Of a stretch of 64,000 nt of DNA, positions 21,470-30,351 are shown piece by piece. Position 1 is the stretch's first letter. Every line of letters begins with the position of its first letter. Source of the stretch: Nitzschia putrida (taxonomy: Eukaryota; Bacillariophyta; Bacillariophyceae; Bacillariales; Bacillariaceae). Where the stretch lies: positions 124,001 through 188,000 of the forward strand of contig BLYE01000005.1 in NCBI GenBank assembly GCA_016586335.1, in the 5' to 3' direction. The notes beneath the pieces were generated by a model, which saw only the letters and a program-made list of their open reading frames with translations, was not told the DNA's origin and searched no databases. The translations under genes and the position numbers were made by a program.

Positions 21470-22736
21470 TTACCAGTTTTTAAATTCTTCAATCAATATA
21501 GATACAGGCTCATCATCCATAAAGGACAATACTCGGGGAACAATAACATCCGCTCCACTGGTAATACGGTAGTGTTCCTTGTCTGCTTGCAGCAAATCCG
21601 CAATGGAAGCAAGTTGTCCCGTACTGTGCTGCTCGCCACGACAACAACTCGACTTCCATACCGCCAATTCCAATGCATAAACACGTTCCATGAAATTCGA
21701 CAAAACTTCCATGGTCCTCGTCAGCTTATCACATGTATCGGAATCACGTTCTGGGACACCCATGAGTTTCATCATTTCGTGTGAATCACGTTTCCAGTTT
21801 TCCAACCCTCGCCGTTCACATCGACCTTGTATCATACCCTTTAACAGCAGTTCCACAGAACTAGGAGGGCATCGATGCAAGTAGGCGAGGTGAAGGGGAA
21901 TTCGATCAAAACCATCTGGAATGAGCAATGCCCGTTGCTCCAAATCTTGCTCCAACAGAACTTGTAGAGATATTGGATGGAGGTTGCATCGGCAAGCAAC
22001 ATGAAGTGGAAGTTGACCATACTGATTGGGATGAAATAGCGTTGTTTTCCTGGCTGTAGGTGAAGGATCACATTCCAACAGTGCATTGAAAACTTCTGCT
22101 GGTGCGTTGTATCTGGGGAAGCCCAAAGGATGGTGAACATGTGAGCCGCACACTTTCGATTGGAATGGATAGTGCAAAGTACAAGGCTTACCGACAGGCA
22201 GTGTGGATGGGAAGGGACCCATCCACACGAGGGACCAAAACAGTTTCCTTGGTGGGGTCTGCATCAAGCAACAATTTCACCACCTGGGTGTAATTCTTTC
22301 GCGAGCAGGCCGTATGGAGAGGCAAGTCACCCCATTTATCCTTGTGACTAACAGAATCTTTGGTTGGATCATTTTCTAAAAGCCATCGAATGATTTCAAA
22401 AGGTGCATTGGAATCAATGGCAAGGTGCAATGGAAATCGCCCTGTATAGGACACGTCATCGTTCTGTTGATCCCATTGGGCATCGACCGCCATTCGCAAA
22501 GCAATATCCAGTACCTCAGAGGAATGTTGAGACACAATCATAATCAATTTGGCCAAGACTTCCTCATCACTCCAGGCATATCGGAAATCCTCACTTCGGC
22601 GGCCCTGCGAATGCAAAAGTTCTTCCAGTACCAAACGAAGGGACTGTGCCTCCTCTTCTACAGTTGAACCGCTGGCAGCAGACGCATTCACTTCACTGGC
22701 ATTCTCACTTTCTCCTTCAACGTTCTCTTCACTCAT
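21470..22736 (-). CDS. ankyrin-repeat protein (395 aa)
   Basis: Exons 22736-22192 and 22112-21470; the 79-bp intron (TGTCG|GTAAGC ... CCCCAG|A) rejoins HTACRYNAP in phase. The start is the first in-frame ATG (22736). After an acidic Ser/Glu-rich N-terminus (to residue ~40) and a helical region come ankyrin-type repeats, seen as GRFPLHLAID, GDLPLHTAC, GSLPIHTAC, GQLPLHVAC and DRIPLHLAY at roughly 35-40 residue spacing (residues ~100-270). The C-terminal part is helical and shows no other domain. The degenerate LPLH-type ankyrin repeats are common in diatom proteins. It is a protein-interaction scaffold by family; no partner is indicated. It converges on the nucleoredoxin-like gene, with the ends 86 bp apart. 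Confidence 0.85.
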
Positions 22737-23029
22737 TCCTCTAGAACACTGTTGCTGCAAGCAAGCACCGACACACACGAAATAGTTGCAACGAAACCAG
22801 GTACCAGGTACGGGTAGTTACTGCCTACCTAGCTACCTCTCATGTGTTTGGGTTCTGTCTGCTGACGTCGTACTAACGCCAATACTCGTACGACTATCGT
22901 GACTGCTAGCTTGTTGCAGACTCATGAGTCAGGAGGAACCCCATGACAGAAATCTACAGAACATAACAGTAGTGCAGCACATGCTTCCACCTGAGTAGAA
23001 CCAAAATGCAAAAGCTTCATTGTTCTTAG
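22737..23029. other. spacer upstream of the ankyrin gene
   Basis: Under 300 bp between two minus-strand genes. It contains GTACCAGGTAC palindromic sequence at about 22801 and nothing gene-like. Confidence 0.4.
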
Positions 23030-24531
23030 TTATTGTTCAAAACTGTTTGGAGAGTCTGATACAACAGGCTCATCGGAGGAGGATGGTTCCGATAGTTTGT
23101 TTGCGGTAGCAGACTGAATAGAGGCTCGAAAGATCATGCTCACCTTTTCTCGAGCTGTTTCATCGTCTACTTCTTCCCACCAAGAGTGCTCGTCTGTCCG
23201 TTTCAAAAACCGACCGCCTGTAGACCGGATAAGTTGCACCACCTTCATGGCCAATATATTCTTCTCCGACTTGGCGGCGGATCTGTACGAGTCCAAGTAT
23301 GCCAAAACAACACCTTTCAATCGTAGATTTCCCGAGTGATCTTGAACAGTCTTGCCGCGGCCAAGCAAGACATCTTTGGGGGCAGGCAGATCTACACCGT
23401 CTGTCAGCATATCATCTGAAGTGGCGAACTCACCACGACTTTCCCAAAGAATGCGCCGTTGAATCCACTTGGTGTGATTGTTGACTTTGAGATCGCCTTC
23501 ATATGTGATAGGTAGGGTCTTGACAGGCAGACCAAAGGCCTTTAGGCTGTGGTGTACCTCTTTCGGAGAGCCCTCGTGCAGACGGACTTTGACACGATCC
23601 AGAGACCCAAACCCCAACATGAACACAGCCCGGACAACCTTCATGAAGGGTGTACTGGCACAAAAGTGAATGGCTGCGATTCGAACGGGGACGCAATCAA
23701 ACAACTTGAACTCGCGGGCATGGAGTTCGCGAGCAAGCTGGAGGGCAACTGAGAAATAGAAAATGATCGTGACGCCATGTCGTTGGGTCTCCTCATCTTC
23801 TGCGACGGTGCAAAACGTGTAAAAGAAGGTTCGGAACTGGGAGCAAGGAAACGAAAAGGTGAGGAGGGTGAGAGAGAGACGACTCCTTCGACGTACTAAA
23901 TCAACCAACCAACCAACCAACCAACCACTGCACCTACCATATTGTCCACCGTCTTGAAGATATTTTTGGTCATGTTCAAATCTCCGATGACAGCACGTCC
24001 TCGGTGATCTCTGGATGGTAGAACCTGCAGTGTACCGGACTTCAAGTAGGCCATATCATCCCTATCCAGGTCACTGAGTCGTAGCGGTCGCCCTAGAACA
24101 TCTCTTCCGAAATATTCATACTTCTTTTCGAGAAAGAGTGCTAGGCGAGCTGCCGCCCGATACGGATCGTAGTATGCTGCTCGTAGGAACTGGAGATGAA
24201 AGGATCGGGTTGCGACTTCCGAGTTTGGTGACTGCAAGGCTAGAGTATAAATGTCCTTGGATGTTTCTCGCGATAGCAAACGTATTTCTTCTTGCATTTG
24301 TTGCAGCCTTTCTTGAAGGAACTCCTCCGTTTCTTGGACAGGCTCGTCGACGCCATGAATTTGTTCCAGCAACGCTTCACGCTCTTCTAAACTCATGGCG
24401 TTCAAATCTCGGGCCACTAGAGCGTCCACTGCCTTGATGCTACTCTTCTCGTCAGGCCCGAATTCATAGTCTGGATACGAGAGAACTTCGTCCGTCGATG
24501 AATGACTTTGATATGTTTCTTTTTCTAACAT
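23030..24531 (-). CDS. CRAL-TRIO-like plus DUF6824 protein (466 aa)
   Basis: Exons 24531-23938 and 23836-23030; the 101-bp intron contains a CCAA microsatellite, and its donor ATG|GTAGGT and acceptor CCCAG|TTC are in phase 0. Residues ~1-110 are helical and acidic (SLEEREALLEQI). Residues ~110-320 resemble a SEC14/CRAL-TRIO lipid-binding domain: VLPSRDHRGRAVIG, then YFSVALQLARELHA, FCASTPFMKVVRAVFMLG and RVKVRLHEGSPKEV. Residues ~375-450 are the DUF6824 domain common in diatoms (DVLLGRGKTVQDHSGN, FLKRT, WWEEVDDETAREKV). Lipid binding is inferred from the fold; the function of DUF6824 is not known. The tail is Ser-rich. The start is a clear ATG (24531). Confidence 0.8.
23903..23927. repeat. 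CCAA microsatellite in an intron
   Basis: About six CCAA units inside the intron of the DUF6824 gene, immediately after its 5' splice site. Confidence 0.9.
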
Positions 24532-25028
24532 CGTAACCCGTACTGTGTTTTGCTGGGGAAAGGATGTTGCGGTTTTGTATCGCTTTCAGCTGCTTTTTGC
24601 AGGTTTGCAGCGCACGTTCGTCAGTTTCCAGTTGTCCTTATATGTGCAACTCGGCCATCTGCTACTTTTGTCGCATGAGAGAGTTTTTTAGATTAACACA
24701 GGGCATAGAATAATGTCCCGCCGCAAGGTGGTACCGTCGCCGCACCACCGTCGTATCAGGAATCAGGAGGTAGGGATGATGATGACACCAACAAGAGGGC
24801 CAACGACCGTTGTTGGCATGTTGTCTTCTCGCAAAGGAAGGTGGGAAAGGCACTACTGAAGTCCCTTTCACTCCGTGGGGTTGTGTGGAGAAGTAGTAAA
24901 TAAATGGTGACCCAGTTCGTGACAAGAAAATGCCAACAGGAGGCAAGCAGGTACGAGTACTGTAGCAGGTTCGGCAGTACCGAAATCTACAAAGCATGTT
25001 GCAACAGCCAATTTGATTCCTATTGGAG
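24532..25028. other. intergenic region downstream of cyclase 2
   Basis: Spacer between two minus-strand genes: 5' flank of the DUF6824 gene and 3' flank of cyclase 2. A 150-codon frame (24662-25114) has no ATG-supported family signature and overlaps the cyclase end. Nothing else recognised. Confidence 0.5.
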
Positions 25029-27386
25029 TTAATGAGTTTTAGAGCTTTTGCTACTATCTTCGCGAAGCTCGTCACCATCACTGGATGATGCCATGGCGGC
25101 TTCGGCTGGTACAATCCAGTAGGTTTGTAGACGACCTTTCCCCTTCACTTCGACGGCATCTTCTCTTGCTTGCAACCAGTGCTCCTTTCCAAACTTGATC
25201 AATTCATCCGCTGTAGCTTGACTTCCATGAATACTCTGTCTCTTCCCCGTTGTCTCCATACGAGACGCAGTGTTCACGGTATCCCCGAATAGCTGAAACC
25301 TACTCTTTTGTCCACGCAACACCCCAGCTGTTACTGGACCTGAATTCAAACCAAACCTCATGCACAAGTACTCTGTGTCTGGTCCCAATGTCACAGAAAG
25401 CTGAGACATGAGTTTGGTCATCTTGGCGTTACAATCGTGTGCGAACTTGGCCATGACCACCGCGTGGTCGGCTCGAGGCTCTGGAAGTCCTGCCACGGCA
25501 ACGTAGCAATCTCCGATGGTCTCCACCTTGAAGATACGTCTTCTAGCTGCAATGGCATCAAAGGCTCCATAGAGATGCTCCAACAAAATGAATACTTGAC
25601 TTGGTTCTCTTGTAGAACTCCACTTGGTAAAGCCGGCCAGATCGGCAAACATCACAGTGGTCTCGGGGAACAGATCTGCAATGGGACGGCCTTCACGGTC
25701 TTCTCCTTCCCCTGCTGCCATCTTGAAGTTGTCTAGATGCGCAATGTCCGAACTGATACTGCTACGATGGGCAGTAGTGAGTTGTTTGTTTCCCTTGTTC
25801 TCACCCTCAAGGTCGTACAAACGATCGCGAACGTTGGAAGGAAACAGAGAAGACACAATGGCAGACGACTTGACAGCTACATTGACAAGAGGAGGACATA
25901 CATGTTAGATTGGCAATACCACCAAGGCAACATCTCTCCGACCCCGTCAAGATCGGATCTACTTACCGGTGGACATGACCTTGGACTGGCGGCGCTCCAC
26001 CAAGAAATCATATGCACCAAACACAATGAATGTGAACATGAAGATACCCACAATGACGGCGGTGTAAATCCAAGGGTTCGCCGTCTTGTAATACTCTTCA
26101 AAAGCCTTGGAAGGGTATGCTCGGAAATAGTAGTCACATTCTCCTTCCTCCGTACTGATCAAGAGACCAGAATATACATTCAACAACCCAATCTCTTCCA
26201 CCAAGTCAGTGATGGTGGCTTCCACGACAAGGTGGTCATATGCCGGATCGTGGTGGTCGCCATGACCGAGGAAGACGGCCTCTGGTCCGTTGATCTCATA
26301 GGTGAAGCTCTGATTGCAGGTGTTGTGCGTAACCATCACGATTCCCTTGGTTCCTTGAGGCAAGATGCCCTCGAACTTGTATCTCCAAAAGAAGTTTGTC
26401 CAAATCAATCCGATGATGTCGGACGAGTCACCAGCATCTGCATACAACGAGTTAGGTCTGTCAACCAATGCTTGGGAGATGGGATAGATAAACTCGCTGG
26501 CAGGTTCAGCCGTTGAAATCCCGGAGTCGCCGACGTATTCACTCAACCAAGCATTATATCCAGCTGGATCCGTGTTTTCGCCATTGGGAATCTCCGACAG
26601 ACGAAATCTCCCACTTTGCAGGTTCCTCACAATATGTGGAGTTGTGCCTGAATCAAAATTGAATGGTGCTAGACTCGTAGCAGTCGGATACTGCTGCCAG
26701 TGGGGATAATGAATTGGAACCTCCGAGATGTTTTCCAAGCAAAACATCGGCCCCACAGAATACTCTTCCAGCCGGTTTCCGTGAAAATTTGGATCAATTT
26801 CCTGAATCTTAAGGTTTTCATCCACCCAAAGAGGGCCTTGCTCCATCGAGAATGCATCCCAGTCAGGACGCTCTTTCTCGAGGACCTTTGGTAGAAAGGA
26901 AATGGCGATGCCGCTTGTGACAGTCAAGACTTTTGACATTTTGACGCTGGAATCAGGGATCTCGATAAAAGGCCAGGTTTGATTTATGTCCCTGGCATGA
27001 GACACAATAGACACAGCGAAGGTGTCCAGCATACTGACGGAATGCCCAAGGGCATTTACCACCGAGCTGAGTGCCTTGATGGAGAAATCGTACAACTCGT
27101 CCTCAAAAACTTGGTTTTCCTCAATGACAGTTACCTTGTAGACGGCAGTAGCAACTCCAATAGTGCAGACCATCAAGAATATAGCGACAGCCACACGAAT
27201 CCGAAAGACAGCTAGGTCCTCGGCCTTAGCAATTGCAACCTCCTCGGCACCAGATCGCTGAGCGTCCTTGCTCTCGTTGGACGACCCTACGTTCGAGGAT
27301 TCATCATCATCTTCGATTGGGTCTAGAGCGAACATGGTGGTTCGGTCAGGGGTGACGGGAGCGGTCTCAGCAGTTGTGGCATTCAT
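25029..27386 (-). CDS. receptor-type class III nucleotide cyclase, copy 2 (755 aa, complete)
   Basis: Exons 27386-25967 and 25876-25029; a 90-bp intron (ACCG|GTAAGT ... TGTAG|CT) sits at the same codon and phase as in the gene at 1-2136. The start is the first in-frame ATG (27386); the frame continues upstream only from a TTG. Topology is a cytosolic N-tail (residues 1-70), a membrane helix (FRIRVAVAIFLMVCTIGVAT), a ~350-residue extracytoplasmic domain with several N-x-S/T sites, a second helix (IYTAVIVGIFMFTFIVFGAY), then a linker and the catalytic domain. Metal Asp residues are in FADLAGF and ETIGDCY; the Asn/Arg pair is in VNTASRM; purine contacts are Glu (KVETIGD) and Gln (FQLFGDT). The tail is Ser/Asp-rich. 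It signals by making cGMP or cAMP; stimulus and base preference are unknown. The extracellular part resembles CHASE-type sensor domains only weakly. Confidence 0.92.
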
Positions 27387-28824
27387 TGAGATGAAGTACG
27401 CCTTCGGATCCTTATAGATTATGTTTGTGAGCTCAATCCATATTCTTGCCAATCAACCAGAGGTGGCAGCATTTTCTCGATGAGAAAAGCCCTGACAACC
27501 CTGACATATAAAACGAACCATTGGTGTCTATTTTCAGATTCACTCCTCCTATATCCTATGTCTCGACATCGTAATGGGCCGATAATACATCATGGGGACT
27601 CTCTTTTCCTGTGAGGGGTTAACAATATTTACTTGAAGTCGGCGTTTCTGACCAGCTATCGGCTCGTTTTCGGCGCTTCCATCACTCAATTAAATTGCCC
27701 AAACAAGGCATCCGCGGAAAATCGACGAGGTCGGCTGTTCTTCAATGGAACGCTATTGATTTTATGCATGCCACAAATCACTCGACCAATATGAGGTCGC
27801 ACTGAGATATAATCGATTTTAGGTGGTCGCAACACCATCTTGAGACATAAAGTCGCGTGCAGCAGCAGTGTATGAACATGCTGCTCGCTAGTACTAGCAA
27901 GCTCTTCTCTACTGTTAGCACTGGTAGTCTGCCGATAGTAAGGATCATGCATGTTTATGTGGTCACCTGGTACCAGGGGACGGCCGTATGCAAATCCAAA
28001 ATGGTGTATGCACTCCCCGGTAGTAGTAGAGAATGACTACTACTAACGGTGGTGCCTCCTCCTGTTCCTCAGAAGCGTACTACCGGTACTCGTAGTAGAA
28101 AAGAAGGAACTGCATTGTTACCGGTAAAGTCATGGTGGGCTGCCACCTCCACCACCACCACCACTACGGTACCGGCAAGTACATTCAACAACATCCACCA
28201 CCACCACACCTGGCTGGTGGTCCATTTACTATAATACTCGTGATAATAATGGGAACTCTCTTGTTGTAACTCGCGAATCGAGAATTCGGTGGTGTCAACT
28301 TCCAGAGTCTGTTGGGCCCAATGAGAATCCTGCGGCTGAACAGTACGAGTGCTCTACTACCACCAGTCCTCTACCGACCGGTACCTACCGGTAGCTTTAC
28401 TAGAGTGCGTACGGGGTAGAGACTCACTCTGTCGTCCCTCTTGAATCACAACAAATACTGCAACAAACCTACCTCTGATAGGAAAGAGGAACCAAGCAAC
28501 GTAAAAAAGTACCTGGCCGAACGGCAACGGGACTGCTGTACGAGGTATCTGGTGAGAACAGAGTCGACTTGATCCAATCTTTACGTTCGTGTAGGCGCTA
28601 GTAGAGCTCCTCTACTACTACCGTAGTAGAGTGGGGCACTACTGTTCTAGTAGAGAGGACTACTCTGGCACCTACAGATTCACTATTTCATACTCTATAG
28701 CCTCTAGTAGTTAGTACTACTAACAGCATAGCAGTCATTACATTCGATGCTACTAGAGACCCCTCTTGTGGTAAAACAAATTCAAGGGTGCCACTCGTAG
28801 TACCACCTCTTACCAAAGAAGTGT
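27387..28824. other. 1.4-kb intergenic region rich in short palindromes
   Basis: No gene found. It contains the cyclase 2 promoter side, then (28030-28750) sequence dense in TAGTA/TACTA, ACCGGT, GGTACC and a CCA/CAC-rich run (28145-28205). Several perfect hairpins occur near 28600-28665. Confidence 0.5.
28599..28631. repeat. overlapping perfect hairpins
   Basis: TAGTAGAG-CTC-CTCTACTA (28599-28617) and CTCTACTAC-TACC-GTAGTAGAG (28610-28631) are perfect inverted repeats sharing the central arm, so only one can form at a time. A third TAGTAGAG arm follows at 28648. Confidence 0.7.
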
Positions 28825-29550
28825 CTAGAAAACTTCAAAGAATTCCTCCCAGTCAAAGGCATCATCTTTCTTCTGATGTTTACGTCGTCTCCGGTGTCTC
28901 CTTTGTCGTTGCTTTCGTCGATTCTCGACACTGTCCATTGAATTTTCCGAATCGCTTTCACTCAAAATGTCGAAAATCTGGCAACCAGATTCACGTTCAT
29001 CGTATCTGTCGCCATGTGTGCGCAATCCTCGATCAGCGTCGGTGGGAGTGTCAATGCCCACGACACTGGTGATGTCAAAGATGCCATTGACGATGCCGTC
29101 ATAGCGAGCGACGCATCCATCCAATTCAGGGTCATAGAAATGTCGGCAACCCTGGGAGCGAGCGTTTGGTTCTCGCATATCATCATTGAGTTCCACATCC
29201 GAATCTTCTAAGTCTGAATCTCTGTAGTCGGAAGCATCCGACTCTGAAATCTCCTCCCACAAGTCGGAAGTGGATCGATGTTCGATCTTTTGACCTTGAA
29301 ATACAGTAATCCTGGTTCGCAGTTTTCGTTGAGATCGTTTGGAAGAGTCAGGCATTTCACGTTCACAATCTTCCGAATGAACTTGAGGGATGACTCTAGA
29401 CACGGGTGGTCTGGAGAAAAAACGAGGATTCGAAGATCCGTTGTCTACTCGTTTGTTATCCTGCACAGAAATTTCGGCTGCATTGTGGCCATCCACCTTG
29501 GAGTTCTTTCGTAGAACCCCAAGACCTACTTTCCTTCCCATGAACTTCAT
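28825..29550 (-). CDS. hypothetical disordered protein (241 aa)
   Basis: ATG-initiated frame without introns; no family recognised. The N-terminus is basic (MKFMGRKVGLGVLRKNSK). The middle is rich in Ser and Asp (DLWEEISESDASDYRDSDLE) with a lone HFYDPELDGCVARYDG segment. The C-terminus has an Arg/Lys block (RRKQRQRRHRRRRKHQKK) before an acidic-aromatic end (DAFDWEEFFEVF). The basic block could serve as a nuclear or nucleolar signal or bind RNA. Composition and an intact frame of this length argue for a real gene, but there is no homology support. Confidence 0.5.
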   Translation of the reverse strand: MKFMGRKVGLGVLRKNSKVDGHNAAEISVQDNKRVDNGSSNPRFFSRPPVSRVIPQVHSEDCEREMPDSSKRSQRKLRTRITVFQGQKIEHRSTSDLWEEISESDASDYRDSDLEDSDVELNDDMREPNARSQGCRHFYDPELDGCVARYDGIVNGIFDITSVVGIDTPTDADRGLRTHGDRYDERESGCQIFDILSESDSENSMDSVENRRKQRQRRHRRRRKHQKKDDAFDWEEFFEVF

Positions 29551-30351
29551 CTTGTTTGTTGGATCCTTCCAGCCTATGCTTTACAAATGGATGATGATCG
29601 ACCGGTACGGTACCACAACAATGTGGAACAAAATACCAACACTTGCTCTCGTCAAAATTCTTCGAAACGAAGACGGATTGTGCGAAAACTTTCACCTCTC
29701 AGACGACATGAAACCCAGTTGATGATGGGTCAAGATTAGTTATTTATTCACGTCCAACGGAAGCTTGTCGATAGTAGTCGTCGGTCCCATGTTGGAATGG
29801 AGTGTGGGAGAAATGTGGGTGAGGGCGTTGAACGCTGGCCGGTGCAACACCGCGCACTTCTTTCTGTGTGGGTTCGACATGGGTCGCCCGGCGCGCCAAG
29901 GCACGTGGCAAACGCAGAGAAACATTCCCAACTCGTGGAAGCTGCTCGCGAGAAAATCGAGAAGTGCACCACACACCACCTCTTCCCTGTTTGCCTGCTG
30001 CCCCCTGTCTTACTACTGGTAAGACAACAATTGCCAATACTAGTAGTTGCTATTGAAATGGCGAATGAAAGAATGTTTACTCCAAATGTTTGTATTGTTC
30101 AAAATTAGTACATACGTTCTATTGATCAAGTAAATCTATGAAGTGACATGGCACAGGTTTCCTTTTTCCAATGTGATGAAAGAAATTGTGGCATCCACTG
30201 TTTGTTTGGAACACCGAACCAAGGATGATGTGACACTTTGGTGGTCCGAGGGTACTCGTACATGGATGATATCCATTCAGCGTGTCCTTTGGACGAGTAT
30301 TCTTGTGGTCCTCCCTTGCATTTTGGACACTTGCTACATGACCTCTTGAAA
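29551..30351. other. intergenic region with a GC-rich patch
   Basis: Contains a GC-rich stretch (29790-30000) open in several frames on both strands, which is why many overlapping frames appear; none has a recognisable domain. A 78-codon frame on the minus strand (30355-30119) starts by overlapping the stop of the synthetase gene (ATGA), but no product is recognised. Confidence 0.45.

Noticed and set aside
24662..25114. 150-codon minus-strand frame
   Set aside because: Overlaps the end of cyclase 2 in another frame and has no domain.
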